A stretch of DNA of 64,000 nt from Nemophila menziesii. Taxonomy: Eukaryota; Streptophyta; Magnoliopsida; Boraginales; Hydrophyllaceae. Shown here in pieces: positions 1 to 10,764 of this stretch. Each line of letters begins with the position of its first letter. The first letter of the stretch is position 1. The translations under genes were made by a program, and so were the position numbers. The DNA lies in NCBI GenBank assembly GCA_029959085.1, contig JARWIR010000014.1:9532001-9596000 (forward strand). The letters are read 5' to 3'. The notes under the pieces are model-generated. The model was not told the DNA's origin. It saw nothing but the letters and a program-made list of their open reading frames with translations, and did no database searches.

Positions 1-100
1 AACTGCACTATTTCTCAAGAAAAACGATTAGAAAGACTTCTAAATCACTAAAAATGATGTCTCATCCTAACATAAATCTATCACAAATGAGGAGACATCA
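1..100 (-). mobile_element. LTR-0: end of an Athila-type LTR, cut by window start
   Basis: The stretch ends in GGAGACATCA at 91-100, the reverse complement of the TGATGTCTCC start shared by all Athila-type LTRs here. It closely matches the end of the solo LTR at 15339-16881, including the inner copy of the stem at 55-64. At position 101 sequence coding for the Gypsy-1 protease begins, so this LTR sits inside that gene. Whether it is solo or belongs to a full element lies outside the window. Confidence 0.8.
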
Positions 101-300
101 AGGTTACTGAGTTATCCGCAAATTACAGCTTCACGGTAGCTTTTTTTGTCCTATGAAGTTCAAGCCTATCGAACACGGACTTTGGCATTAGATTCACACC
201 CGAAACCACATCACACAAAGATTTCTCCTTGAGCATACCACTGATTTGAATAGGAAGATCGAAAATTCCCGGATCTTTGATCTTTAGTGGTAACTCTTTT
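101..300 (-). pseudogene. Gypsy-1 aspartic protease fragment
   Basis: The minus-strand translation resembles the retropepsin-like domain of Athila polyproteins: a DPG-F-PIQI lead-in, then a SLCD segment, then NLMPKSVFDRL. The usual active site DLGAS reads DVVSG here, so the catalytic D is kept but the following residues are not. An in-frame stop follows in the QFAD-equivalent region. The fragment is cut at 100 by LTR-0. It lies downstream of the gag pieces on the minus strand, as expected for gag-pro order. Confidence 0.65.
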
Positions 301-432
301 TCAACTATTCTTAAGACTTTTTCAGCATGAGCTACAGTCTCTTTTCTGGCTTTCTACACTCGCTTCTTTCTCTAGACTAACTTGCGTGAAAACTTGTTGC
401 GGTGTAAGCCCTTTCTTCGCAATCTCAAGCAT

Positions 433-1342
433 CTAGGCGTTGATATGTTCTGGACTATGCACCTCTACAAACATCTTGAGTTCAATGTCTACCATTGGAT
501 TTTTCTTATGAATAGGTGGTGACATTGTTTGAACAACAGGTGGAGAATCCACATTCTCTTCTTCTTTCTCTTCTTGCACAACAGGTGCAACTTCTTTCTT
601 TTTCTCTTTTGAGGCTTCTCCCTCTTTCTCTTTAGCTCTGGTAGCTTGTAGCTCAATAACCGATCTAATTTCTTCTTGCATATCTCTCAGAAGGTCTATA
701 AACTTGGATCTTTCGGATGAATCCGGATCTTCAGAAAGGTCAGAGTCTTCGAGGGTAGACTTGGTTGATTCTTTTACAATTTCGGGAACTTCCACGACAT
801 TTTCCACAACATGCGGTACATCCTCTTTCTCTTTTATTTCAAGGCAAATTTCCTTACAAGCTTCAGACCCAACATTGTCATCTTTTGCTTCTACAATATT
901 CGTTAAAATCTTACTCATTTGCTCTACTTGTGTATCTAAGATCTGAAATGAAGCTTCTTGTTCTCCCAACTTCTCGTTTCGTGTATGAATATTAGTCGTC
1001 ATAAGATCCATGAAATTCTTTAATTGCTTATCTCCCAGTACTCCCTCTTGAGGATGTCGTGGTAAATCCTTCTGAGATAAAGTATCGGTAGAATCATCAT
1101 TTGCAAGTTGTTGTGGAGGAGTAGGTCCATTGAAATTCTGATTTCCCTGATACAGATTTTGACCTCATGGATGGTAAGAGTTATTCTGGGGACGAGGTTG
1201 ATAGTTACCTAGATTAGTGCCCCCCTGTGGATTTGAGTACTTCATACCCGGATGATTTATGTTACCGAATTGGTAATTTCCTCTGTTGGATATGAAATAA
1301 ACAGATCTGGATTTCCTTCGCACTCTTCCCATGTATGGTTCT
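433..1342 (-). pseudogene. Gypsy-1 gag, C-terminal half (broken by soloLTR-a)
   Basis: Minus strand. The second half of a CCHC zinc knuckle (HTWEEC, then NP) starts at 1342 and continues the first half found at 9680-9706 on the far side of soloLTR-a. It is followed by the ISNRGNYQ / NHPG-KYSNPQG / NYQPRPQNN linker typical of Athila Gag, about 1290-1165. An acidic, lysine-rich segment, open from 1011 to 433, then leads towards the protease. Frames shift between these blocks, so the gene is dead. A nucleocapsid RNA-binding role is known for the family and inferred here. Confidence 0.75.
1338..1342. repeat. Left target-site copy of soloLTR-a (GTTCT)
   Basis: GTTCT precedes the LTR at 1343 and GTTCG follows it at 9680-9684, four of five bases shared. 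Removing the LTR and one copy re-joins the zinc knuckle in frame (C-x2-C-x4-H-x4-C), which supports this as the duplicated target. Confidence 0.7.
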
Positions 1343-1519
1343 TGATGTCTCCCCATTTGTGATAATTTGATATTAGTTGGAGACATCATTTTTAGTGTTT
1401 TAGAAGTCTAAATACTCGATTTTCCCATGATATAGTGCACTTTCTATTTCTTGTCTTGATTTAATGATTTATTATTTTTAGAGCATACTTGGTTGAATTG
1501 TTTGTTAATTGTGAAGCTT

Positions 1520-1554
<35 letters not shown>

Positions 1555-1680
1555 GTTAATTAGATACCAAATTAAGTCTAAAGAGATAAAGGAAAGAAGA
1601 TATGCATGGAAATTGGAGATAAGGAAAGAAAAGATAAGATATGAAAAGATAAAGTTGTCAAATAAATCTGAATTCCAGCA

Positions 1681-1685
1681 CCTAC
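1681..1685. repeat. Copia-1 target-site duplication, left copy (CCTAC)
   Basis: CCTAC is directly followed by the LTR start TGTTATATT at 1686. The same five bases follow the other LTR at 8467-8471. Confidence 0.95.
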
Positions 1686-2740
1686 TGTTATATTAATAAC
1701 CACCAGTTTTACAAGAGAAAAATGGTTTCCGTAAGACAAAAACAAATGAAAAAGAAATGGTTTTGAAATAGACTAACTATTACAATAAATAGAAATGCGA
1801 TTACAAAAATCGAGTTTAACTATTACACGGAAAAACGATTACAAAAATCGAGTTTAACTATTACACGGAAACGGAAATAACAAAGCACTTACACGGAAAA
1901 TGGAAAAACAAAGCGTCACCGTTGTTAAAAGATATTCCGGCGTGACCGGTATCTCTAACAGAGAATTCCAACGGAAAAAATATAGAGAGAGGGTGGTGAG
2001 GCAGAGTGTTTTTCTTTAGTGTTATTTCGTAGCTTCTGAACGTGGAGTGAGTCCTCTTTATATAGAGGTGAGGAGTGGATACACAAGCCTTCAGAAAACG
2101 TCCCTATTAAATCCCATGATTCTCTCCCGGATTTCAATTGATTGGGTTGACGTTTTTGATTGCTTTGTAACCCCCACGTTTATATTATTCTGTAACAGCT
2201 AGGTTGACCTTTTGATTTCCCACGTGATTGACTTGACTAAGTAACAGCCCACGTGTTTGACTTGACCAAGTAACAGCTGCAGAATATCCAATCCCTTTAA
2301 CGCGTGCGAGATTAGTGGAGGTTTGTCTCTACGTTTGATTTGGAGCAGTCAACCACTACTATAAGAGCTGGTCCAAAATCTGCTTCATTTTTCATTTTTT
2401 TGACTCCCCAAACTCCCCACGACCCACGCCCCACGCCCCACGCCCCACGCCTTACGCCGTCGCCGTCGCCGGTGCCGGTGCCGGGCCGGGCCGGGCGGGT
2501 GGGTGGTGGTGGTGGTGGTGCGCGCGTGTGGGCTAGATCAATGCCTTGCCATGTGCATGATTATTGGATTATTGGACTTAGATGATATCACATAGTATAA
2601 AAGTAGCTTTTTTCATTTCTAACCCACCGATGTGGGAAAGATTAAAAGACAAAACTTCCACTATCATCTCATATGTCCTCTTGATGTAGCAGCATTTGTT
2701 GACTATCAAATGTCTACTTTGACATAGCATATGTCCAACA
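1686..2740 (-). repeat. Copia-1 3' LTR
   Basis: 1055 bp. It matches 7398-8466 almost exactly, apart from a shorter ACCCACG/CCCCACG 7-bp tandem tract near 2418-2455. It also holds a GC-rich CCGGGCC and GGT-repeat stretch near 2455-2525. Confidence 0.95.
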
Positions 2741-2752
2741 ATCCCCCACACA
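2741..2752 (-). other. Copia-1 polypurine tract
   Basis: The minus strand reads GTGTGGGGGAT directly before the 3' LTR start TGTTGGAC. The same GTGGGGGAT sits before the 3' LTR of Copia-4 at 63881-63890. It is the expected plus-strand primer for LTR element replication. Confidence 0.9.
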
Positions 2753-3270
2753 GTTGAATGTCAACAAAGGTTTGGTGAGAAGGTCCCAGAAAGAAGAATG
2801 GGTGAATTGTACTTAAGTGCCAATATCTTGCGATTTGAATTGACACGTAGTGAAGTGAGGCAACCACCGAATTCCGTTTAAGTGAACTTACTCTTGAACT
2901 TCAACGGTTATCGATCGAGACCCTCACAGCACATACTCAACCCGATTCAAGGTTATGGTTCCCTCTAACCTCACCTTTCAGTTCATCAAGCCCTTCTCTA
3001 AGGACCACCCTTTACGGGCTATGAACTTGGTGGATTTATTCATTTTGAGAGTGGTGTAAGGACGTCTCCTCAACACTCTACCATGAATATTTGGGTTTCA
3101 AAGTTACCCTTGAATTCATCAAGTCCTTCTCAAAAGAACCACCATAAAGGCTATGAATTCAAATGTGAGTTTCAAACTCGGTACGCCTTTTCATCAAGTC
3201 CTTCTCAAAAGGACCACCACAAGTGGCTATGAACAAGACGATTTAGGTTTGAGCCTTAGGGATGGGGAAA
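2753..3270 (-). other. Copia-1 3' untranslated region with short repeats
   Basis: There is no ORF. The region between the gag-pol stop and the PPT contains four degenerate copies of a segment built around TCATCAAGTCCTTCTC then AAGGACCACC (near 2985, 3117, 3196). Copia-4 has the matching repeats at 63400-63660 (GGTGGTCCTTTAGAGAAGGA). The spacing and conservation in both elements suggest an element-specific 3' RNA feature. Confidence 0.7.
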
Positions 3271-6200
3271 TCACATTGACTCATTAGTCACATGTTCCCA
3301 TTTGATGGGTTTTAGTCCCATCCCCCTCGACGTCTCCAGGACTAGTCTCCTGGTCAAGCCTTTGGTGAACGGATCAGCTAGATTCTCCTCTGATCGTACA
3401 AATTCCAAGGCTATCACACCATTCTTCAGTAATTGTCTTACTGACCCATGTCTGATGCGAATATGTCTCTTCTTTCCATTATAGGCGCTATTATGAGCGA
3501 CTCCAATGGCTGCTTGTGAATCACAGTGGATACATACAGGTGTGGCACTTCCTTCCCAAAGTGGCACATCTGATAAGAGACTTCTCAACCACTCAGCTTC
3601 TTGCCCAGCTAACTCTAGTGCTATGAACTCAGACTCCATGGTGGAGCGTGCTATACAAGTCTGTTTGGAAGACTTCCACGATATAGCACCTCCCCCTAAG
3701 GAGAACACATAACCACTGGTGGAGTTTACTTCGTCATTGTCAGAGATCCAGTTTGCATCACAAAAACCCTCAAGGACTGCAGGGAATTTGTTATAGTGCA
3801 ATCCTAGATCGATGGTACCCCTCAAGTATTTCAATAGACGGCGAAGTGCAACCCAGTGGTCACTACTCGGGTTATGAGTATAGCGACTAAGTCTACTCAC
3901 GGTATAGGCAATATCGGGTCGAGTATAGTTCATTAAGAACATTACACTTCCTATGATTTTAGCATATTCATTTTGGGATACAGCATCCCCAACATGTTTA
4001 GATAAGTTAATGCTAGAATCATAAGGAGTATTTACAGGCGTTACATCAAAGGAATTGAACTTCTTCAGCATCCTTTCTACGTAATGAGACTGATTCAGGG
4101 TAATACCATTACTGCTTCTAATGATTTTTACCCCAAGTATCACATCAGCTTCTCCCATGTCTTTCATGTCGAATCTGGAAGACAAGAAACGTTTAGTCTC
4201 ATTTATAATATGAATAGTAGTACCAAAGATAAGCATGTCATCTACATAAAGGCAGATTATAACACACTCTGAATTTGTTACCTTGGAGTAAACACATGAA
4301 TCAGAAGTGTTAGCTATAAACCCATATGAAATAAGAGTGCTATCTAGTTTTTCATACCATTTTTTCGGTGCCTGTTTCAAACCATACAAAGATTTTTTCA
4401 ACTTACACACTTTGTCCCCTTGACCAGGGACCACACACCCTTCAGGTTGAGCCATGTAGATCTCTTCATCTAGATCTCCGTTCAAGAACGCGGTTTTGAC
4501 ATCCATTTGATGTATTACAAGTTCGTGAATGACGGCTAAGGCAATAAGGGTTCTTATTGTGGCAATTTTGGTCACTGGGGAATAGGTGTCAAAGTAATCT
4601 TGACCTTTCTTTTGGGTGAAGCCCTTAATAACAAGTCTGGCTTTGAATTTTTCTATTGAGCCATCGGGTCTCAATTTTTTCTTAAAAATCCATTTGCTAC
4701 TAATCGCTTTGCTACCCCTAGGTAAGTCGGTTAGTTCCCATGTATGGTTACTTTTGATTGACTCAAGTTCACTGTTAATAGCCTCTTTCCAAAAACTAGC
4801 ATCTATAGATTTTAAAGCCTCATCATAAGTTTTTGGGTCATCCTCCATGAGGAAACAATTGACTACCTGTTCGTCTAATAGATCGATGTGAGAACCTTCT
4901 GTTATAAAGGCTGTTATAAAGTCAGGGCCGAAGCTAGACTCGATCCTGCGCCTCTTACTTCTCCTAGGTTCTTCCTCGGGAATACTACTAGGCTCCATGG
5001 AAGTGGAGGGGTTAGGAAAAACATCACAAAAAGGTACCACATCATTAGTAGATAAATTATCAACAGGTAAAGAAGTATTAACAGTATTTAAATCTTTCAA
5101 AGGAAAAACATGTTCAAAGAATTCAGCGTCTCTAGATTCACAAATAGAGTTATCTTCTAATGACAAGAATCTGTAAGCCGCACTATTCTGAGCGTACCCT
5201 ATGAAAATTGAGTCAATGGTTTTGGGACCAACGGTGACAGTTTTAAAATCAGGTAGTTTGACTTTGGCAAGGCACCCCCACACTTTTAAAAATTTCAGGT
5301 TTGGTGGAAACCCCTTCCACATTTCATACGGGGTCTTATCTAGGGATTTATGCGGTACCCTATTAAGTACATAACAGGCTGACAAGACAGCTTCCCCCCA
5401 CATGTTGTTTGGTAAACCTGAACTAATTAACATTGCATTCATAGTCTCTTTAAGGGACCTATTCTTTCTTTCTGCTATGCCGTTTTGTTGGGGTGTATAA
5501 GGGGCACTAAGTCCGTGGATAATCCCATTTGTTTCACAAAACTCTTTAAGGGAATTAGAACTATATTCGCCTCCTCTATCGGACCTAAGTCGTTTGATTT
5601 TACAATCTAGTTGGTTTTCAACTTCAGCTTTATATTTTAAAAACGCATTTTCCGCCTCATCTTTAGTTTTAAGAAGATACACTTTAGTAAACCTAGAGTA
5701 GTCATCTACAAAGGTTATGTAATAAAGTTTTCCTCCTCTACTAGCGGAGTTTTTAAAATCAGCTAAGTCCGAATGAACTAATTCAAGTAGTTTAGTTTGT
5801 CTCGTGGTAACGGGTTTAAAAGGTTTTTTCGCAAGTTTGGACTCTACACATATTTGACATTTTTCAAAGTCATCCACGTTGTTAACGGGTATTAGTCCAA
5901 GATTTTTAAGCCTTTTAATAGACGCAACATTTAAATGGCCTAGTCTACCGTGCCACGTTTGAACGGACTCAACAATATAAGCGGAATTAGTTGCATTCTC
6001 ATTAAGGGTTACAGTGTTTAAAACAAACAAGCCATTATTAAGGTACCCTTTCCCCACGAATTCGTCATTTTTGGTGATAATGACTTTACCCCCCTCGAAA
6101 ACAAGTTTGAGACTAACTTTATTAAGGAGAGCCCCGGAAACTAAGTTCCTACGGAGAGAGGGAACGAAGAGAACATCATTCAGTTCAAGAGTCTTACCAG

Positions 6201-7353
6201 ATGTGAGTTTGAGGGGAACTTGACCCTTACCAAGAACAGTAGCGGTGGAAGAATCACCCAAGTACACACACTCACCATCAGTTGCCTTTTCGAATTTCTT
6301 GAACAAGGATTTGTTTGCGCAGAAATGACGAGAAGCTCCAGTGTCAAGGATCCACTCGCTCTTATTTTCTACCAAGTTTACCTCAACCATTACCGCAGCA
6401 ATGATTTCTTCGGTCTCAGTCAGATTCACGGCAGCTTTGGGACCCTGGCCAGCTCTCTGGGGACATTCAAAGGCTTTGTGCCCTTCTTTGCCACAACAGT
6501 AACAGGCCCCTTTAGGTTTTTGAATCTTACCAGAGATCTTGAATCCTCCACCTTGTTTGTTGGAGTTGCCGCGATTCTTGTTTCCCCCAGACTTAGATTT
6601 GTTGGACCCTTGTTGCTTTCCCTTCCCTTTGAACCTGTCTTTGTTACCTTGGCCAGAACCTTCGACTAGATTAGCTTTGGAGGAATGAGAAGGGAAAGAG
6701 ATTGACTTATCCTTTAATCGATTCGCTTCTTCGACTTGGATGTGGCTGATGAGCTCTTGGAGGGTCATTTCTTTCTTTTTGTGCTTGAGGTGGTTGCGGT
6801 ATTCACTCCAAGATGGGGGAAATTTCTCAAGCAAAATGTTGGCTTGAAGAATTTCACACATCTTCATGCCTTCGGCGATAACTTCCGCGCATAGGTTCTC
6901 GTACACGTGAAGTTGTTCAGTCATAGGTTTCTGATCCGTAAGTCTAAAGTTATACCAATTCCCAGTCACATACTTTTTCTTACCCGAATCATCAGCCCCA
7001 TATTTCTTCTCGAGAGTTTCCCATATGACCTTTGCCGATTTCTCTTTGGCAAGGAGGTCAAAGATGGGATTAGTAACATTGTTCAGCATCCAGCCCCGAG
7101 CCATGGTGTTAGCTCTTTTGAACCTAGATTCGAGGGCAGCATGCCTAGCTAGCTCTTGTTCAGTATGAGCTCCAATCTCCAAAAGTGGAGGAGCCTCGAC
7201 TATAGCAAAGTCAAGTTCATACTGTTCAAGGCATATCATTATTTTTTGCGCCCAACGCTTATAGTTAGAACCATTAAGGGGCTCTAACTTGTTCGCGTCG
7301 AGAAGTGGCTTAGCGTTCAAAGAAGAACCAACAGCCGAAACAGGAAGAGCCAT
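3271..7353 (-). CDS. Copia-1 gag-pol polyprotein (1360 aa)
   Basis: Single open frame. Order by residue: copia-type Gag with UBN2-like region about 20-210; CCHC knuckle C284, C287, H292, C297; protease DTGA at 337-340; integrase H468, H473, C499, C502 and catalytic D529, D592, E628; reverse transcriptase about 865-1110 with YVDD at 1036-1039; RNase H about 1175-1330. The integrase-before-RT order marks Ty1/copia. The start is the ATG at 7353, 44 bp after the 5' LTR, and matches the Copia-4 start. All catalytic residues I checked are present. It should give virus-like particle, cDNA synthesis and integration functions. The lineage within copia (possibly Tork-like) is uncertain. Confidence 0.95.
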   Translation of the reverse strand: MALPVSAVGSSLNAKPLLDANKLEPLNGSNYKRWAQKIMICLEQYELDFAIVEAPPLLEIGAHTEQELARHAALESRFKRANTMARGWMLNNVTNPIFDLLAKEKSAKVIWETLEKKYGADDSGKKKYVTGNWYNFRLTDQKPMTEQLHVYENLCAEVIAEGMKMCEILQANILLEKFPPSWSEYRNHLKHKKKEMTLQELISHIQVEEANRLKDKSISFPSHSSKANLVEGSGQGNKDRFKGKGKQQGSNKSKSGGNKNRGNSNKQGGGFKISGKIQKPKGACYCCGKEGHKAFECPQRAGQGPKAAVNLTETEEIIAAVMVEVNLVENKSEWILDTGASRHFCANKSLFKKFEKATDGECVYLGDSSTATVLGKGQVPLKLTSGKTLELNDVLFVPSLRRNLVSGALLNKVSLKLVFEGGKVIITKNDEFVGKGYLNNGLFVLNTVTLNENATNSAYIVESVQTWHGRLGHLNVASIKRLKNLGLIPVNNVDDFEKCQICVESKLAKKPFKPVTTRQTKLLELVHSDLADFKNSASRGGKLYYITFVDDYSRFTKVYLLKTKDEAENAFLKYKAEVENQLDCKIKRLRSDRGGEYSSNSLKEFCETNGIIHGLSAPYTPQQNGIAERKNRSLKETMNAMLISSGLPNNMWGEAVLSACYVLNRVPHKSLDKTPYEMWKGFPPNLKFLKVWGCLAKVKLPDFKTVTVGPKTIDSIFIGYAQNSAAYRFLSLEDNSICESRDAEFFEHVFPLKDLNTVNTSLPVDNLSTNDVVPFCDVFPNPSTSMEPSSIPEEEPRRSKRRRIESSFGPDFITAFITEGSHIDLLDEQVVNCFLMEDDPKTYDEALKSIDASFWKEAINSELESIKSNHTWELTDLPRGSKAISSKWIFKKKLRPDGSIEKFKARLVIKGFTQKKGQDYFDTYSPVTKIATIRTLIALAVIHELVIHQMDVKTAFLNGDLDEEIYMAQPEGCVVPGQGDKVCKLKKSLYGLKQAPKKWYEKLDSTLISYGFIANTSDSCVYSKVTNSECVIICLYVDDMLIFGTTIHIINETKRFLSSRFDMKDMGEADVILGVKIIRSSNGITLNQSHYVERMLKKFNSFDVTPVNTPYDSSINLSKHVGDAVSQNEYAKIIGSVMFLMNYTRPDIAYTVSRLSRYTHNPSSDHWVALRRLLKYLRGTIDLGLHYNKFPAVLEGFCDANWISDNDEVNSTSGYVFSLGGGAISWKSSKQTCIARSTMESEFIALELAGQEAEWLRSLLSDVPLWEGSATPVCIHCDSQAAIGVAHNSAYNGKKRHIRIRHGSVRQLLKNGVIALEFVRSEENLADPFTKGLTRRLVLETSRGMGLKPIKWEHVTNESM

Positions 7354-7397
7354 TTTCTTAAATAACCGGTGGAAAAGAAAATGAATATCTTTTAAAT
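7354..7397 (-). other. Copia-1 leader; no recognisable tRNA primer binding site
   Basis: After the LTR end (TATAACA) the minus strand reads ATTTAAAAGATATTCATTTT and then runs to the ATG. Neither the iMet complement TGGTATCAGAGC nor any TGG-initial tRNA 3'-end complement is present. Copia-4 has the same ATTTAAAAAGATATTCATTT leader at 57647, so the arrangement is shared rather than a local deletion. Confidence 0.75.
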
Positions 7398-8466
7398 TGT
7401 TATATTAATAACCACCAGTTTTACAAGAGAAAAATGGTTTCCGTAAGACAAAAACAAATGAAAAAGAAATGGTTTTGAAATAGACTAACTATTACAATAA
7501 ATAGAAATGCGATTACAAAAATCGAGTTTAACTATTACACGGAAAAACGATTACAAAAATCGAGTTTAACTATTACACGGAAACGGAAATAACAAAGCAC
7601 TTACACGGAAAATGGAAAAACAAAGCGTCACCGTTGTTAAAAGATATTCCGGCGTGACCGGTATCTCTAACAGAGAATTCCAACGGAAAAAATATAGAGA
7701 GAGGGTGGTGAGGCAGAGTGTTTTTCTTTAGTGTTATTTCGTAGCTTCTGAACGTGGAGTGAGTCCTCTTTATATAGAGGTGAGGAGTGGATACACAAGC
7801 CTTCAGAAAACGTCCCTATTAAATCCCATGATTCTCTCCCGGATTTCAATTGATTGGGTTGACGTTTTTGATTGCTTTGTAACCCCCACGTTTATATTAT
7901 TCTGTAACAGCTAGGTTGACCTTTTGATTTCCCACGTGATTGACTTGACTAAGTAACAGCCCACGTGTTTGACTTGACCAAGTAACAGCTGCAGAATATC
8001 CAATCCCTTTAACGCGTGCGAGATTAGTGGAGGTTTGTCTCTACGTTTGATTTGGAGCAGTCAACCACTACTATAAGAGCTGGTCCAAAATCTGCTTCAT
8101 TTTTCATTTTTTTGACTCCCCAAACTCCCCACGACCCACGACCCACGACCCACGCCCCACGCCCCACGCCCCACGCCTTACGCCGTCGCCGTCGCCGGTG
8201 CCGGTGCCGGGCCGGGCCGGGCGGGTGGGTGGTGGTGGTGGTGGTGCGCGCGTGTGGGCTAGATCAATGCCTTGCCATGTGCATGATTATTGGATTATTG
8301 GACTTAGATGATATCACATAGTATAAAAGTAGCTTTTTTCATTTCTAACCCACCGATGTGGGAAAGATTAAAAGACAAAACTTCCACTATCATCTCATAT
8401 GTCCTCTTGATGTAGCAGCATTTGTTGACTATCAAATGTCTACTTTGACATAGCATATGTCCAACA
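7398..8466 (-). repeat. Copia-1 5' LTR
   Basis: 1069 bp. On the minus strand it begins TGTTGGACATATGC and ends AATATAACA. It has three GACCCAC units where the 3' LTR has one. It is followed by TSD copy CCTAC at 8467-8471. Confidence 0.95.
7769..7776 (-). promoter_or_regulatory. TATA box of Copia-1 5' LTR
   Basis: The minus strand reads CTATATAAAGAGG, a good plant TATA match, followed by a C/A-rich leader. The identical site is at 2057-2064 in the 3' LTR. Transcription would start about 30 bp downstream and run towards lower coordinates. Confidence 0.65.
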
Positions 8467-8471
8467 CCTAC
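8467..8471. repeat. Copia-1 target-site duplication, right copy (CCTAC)
   Basis: Identical to 1681-1685. soloLTR-a continues from 8472 as CGACCATAGAAG; the Gypsy-3 LTR reads CCTACGACCACAAATC uninterrupted near 35960. Confidence 0.95.
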
Positions 8472-9679
8472 GACCATAGAAGTGATCATAACTCAAGATT
8501 GTTTAGGTATTTGGAAGAATGGTCTGAAGAAACGTTATATAGATTTCCTAGAAGATCAGTTTCGACTATTGGAACGCGTCAAACGGAGTTGAAACGAAGA
8601 AGTTATGGCCAAAACAAAACAACGGCAGATTATTACCTTTTCTATATTTTAGGGTTACGAATTTTAGTTGGGCTTGGAATCCAAGATACTTGTCTTCCAC
8701 TCCAAGAAAACGAATTAGGTCTAAACACCTATAAATACACCCTCTAACCTTTGTAAAGTAATCCTTACTCAACTCTAAACCTTATATTAATTCTTAGTCA
8801 TTCAAGAGAGCAAGATGAATTCTTTGTATCAATCTTTTAGTTTATTTCTGTTAGGTATGAACTAATTTCCCATAGCTTGGGTTTTGCATTATGTATAATC
8901 TATGAATTCTATTTTCTTTCTATCTAAGTTTCTTTAGGAATTTTATGTTTTAATCTGATATTAGCTACTTAACCATATATCTGTTTTATGTGTTTTGAAT
9001 TATTGCCTGTCCAAAACCTGATCACTTTAGGATTTGTTAATAGTAGCTAGATGGTCTCCCGGAAGGGGTGTATAATTATTGAAACACCACATAAACGTCT
9101 AGAATAAGAAATTGGTCCTGACAACACCAGCCTAACTAGATAGTCATTAGGGTTTGTTTTAATCACCATATCACCAATTGAAGTAAAGATCTACTTAGGA
9201 ACCTAGTGGCGTAGGATAACCCTATTTAAGGTCACCTCGTGGTTGTGTCGTGGCCTACCTATTCGCTCTCCGGGTGTAGGTAGGAATTTAGAATCCTGAT
9301 TAAATATCTAAGAGCTATTGTCTCCCTTATTAACTGAAATTGATAGAAAGAATTAGAAGGATTAGTGCATACTAGCAAAACCTAAGCTATACTCTCTCAT
9401 CTCATATTCTCTCATATTTATTTTATTGTCTTTACTTTTATTTAGTTATTAATTCATCTCTCAATCAATCGTATTTATTTTCTGTCTTTTAATTAATTAT
9501 TGCTACTCTGATTATTTTCTCATTCGTATAACACACTAAGTCCGTGAGAACGAATTCTTCTTATCATTACAACTTGCATATGTCATGTAATACTTGCAGT
9601 ACCGTGCCTATCTAGGGTGATTAGTGCATTATTTTTTGGATTTATTTATCTTATTTTTATCACTCCCTAGGCGACACCA

Positions 9680-10567
9680 GTTCGGTACCTAACACTGTGG
9701 ACAACCTTGTGCTTCTTGCACAATATTTGTTGCTGCTAAGTTCTGTTGTCTTTGCATCTCAAGTTTAATCTCTTTAAATTGTTTTTCTAAAGTTGTAAAC
9801 CGAGCTTAATTAGCAGTCTCTGCATCTAATCGAAGTGTAACTCTGGTATTTGTAATAAGAGCTCGTGAAAGTGGCCAACTCCTTTCAGTTTCTATAATAC
9901 GTTCCATACCTTCAGCGGATTATGTAGGATCCATGAACATAAATCCTCCTCTTCCAAGATTATCTACCCTCAATATACTCTCGGCATTAATACCTTGATA
10001 AAACATCGTTGGCTTTTTCTCCATTCTCTTGGCAAAACTTAGCAAGCTCCATCTGATCTTTTAATCTCATACTCTTCGGATATAAACGGTTAAATAATGC
10101 GGCTTGAAGTTTTGTCCAAGTATTAAGTGTACCTGGTGGTTGTCTATCTAGCCAATCACAAGCTTTTCCGGCCAAGAAGAACGAAAACACGTGACAATAC
10201 AGTTGCTCGCGTGTAATGCCCGGAGTAATATAGGCATCACAAATCTGCATAAACTTCTGAATCGCTCTTACCACATCTTGAATTGCTACACCACTATAGA
10301 GTCCAAAGTTTTGAGATTGACTGAGCATACCCAGATCGGGCCTGAACTTTATGTTTTGGATCTCTAGAGAACGATAACCTAAAGGTTGAACTCGAAAAGG
10401 TGCTCCCAAGCCTAGGAGATCTTGTTCATTCTGTTATCTCCTCCTGGTGGTACTCGAGGACCTAATGGTCCCTCACCAGGGGCTGGCGGTTGACGTTGAC
10501 CGTCATTCTGATTAATAAGATTAGCATTATGCCTTAGTGGCTGATATTCTCCCACTCGTAAAGCCAT
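9680..10567 (-). pseudogene. Gypsy-1 gag, N-terminal part
   Basis: The ATG at 10567 (MALRVGEYQPLRHN) matches the start style of this family. An open block 10409-9987 holds the retrotransposon Gag domain: FRPDLGMLSQSQNFGLYSG, AIQKFMQICDAYI, LDRQPPGTLN, LYPKSMRLKDQMELAKF. The frame is shifted between the start and this block. Stops interrupt about 9930-9830, and the zinc knuckle begins CPQC followed by a stop at 9692 before the soloLTR-a junction. It is a capsid-like protein remnant with no function expected. Confidence 0.8.
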
Positions 10568-10740
10568 CGCTTTTCTATGTTCTCTTTCTTATAATTTGTG
10601 AAGCACCTCTCGGGCTTCGCAATCATACACTGTAAACCTGAAAGAGACTAAAACAAACCAAAAGAATAAAACTGGAAAAATAAAATAACTAAAAACTACT
10701 ACTACTAAAATAAATAACCCACACGCTAACGAGACACAAG

Positions 10741-10758
10741 TCCCCGGCAGCAGCGCCA
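10741..10758 (-). other. Gypsy-1 primer binding site (tRNA-Asp type)
   Basis: The minus strand reads TGGCGCTGCTGCCGGGGA. It is complementary to the 3' end of plant tRNA-Asp with two mismatches, and lies six bases from the LTR end ACACCA. Athila-lineage elements are known to use tRNA-Asp. Confidence 0.85.
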
Positions 10759-10764
10759 AAAACT

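Larger units (their letters stand above)
1686..8466 (-). mobile_element. Copia-1: full-length Ty1/copia retrotransposon
   Basis: The element is 6781 bp: 3' LTR 1686-2740, PPT, gag-pol 3271-7353, 5' LTR 7398-8466, with TG...CA ends and a perfect CCTAC duplication. By eye the LTRs differ mainly by two extra 7-bp GACCCAC units in the 5' copy, so insertion looks recent. It is inserted in soloLTR-a. With an open 1360-codon ORF it is the most intact element in the window and could be autonomous, except that no usual tRNA primer site is visible. Copia-4 (57227-64000) is a decayed relative. Confidence 0.95.
1343..9679 (+). mobile_element. soloLTR-a, Athila-type, split by Copia-1
   Basis: The LTR starts TGATGTCTCC at 1343 and ends GGCGACACCA at 9679. 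The pieces are 1343-1685 and 8472-9679, and together they come to about 1551 bp, matching the 1541-1549 bp of the other LTRs here. No PBS or internal region follows 9679; Gypsy-1 gag resumes instead. It is therefore a solo LTR produced by LTR-LTR recombination. The second piece (8472-9679) carries the 5' leader-like part with the CACCTATAAATACACC motif near 8726, a plausible TATA region. An (AT)n run lies near 1523-1551. Confidence 0.85.

Noticed and set aside
1955..2137. 60-codon frame identical at 7667-7849
   Set aside because: It lies in the Copia-1 LTR and overlaps the TATA region; it is duplicated with the LTR and not a gene.
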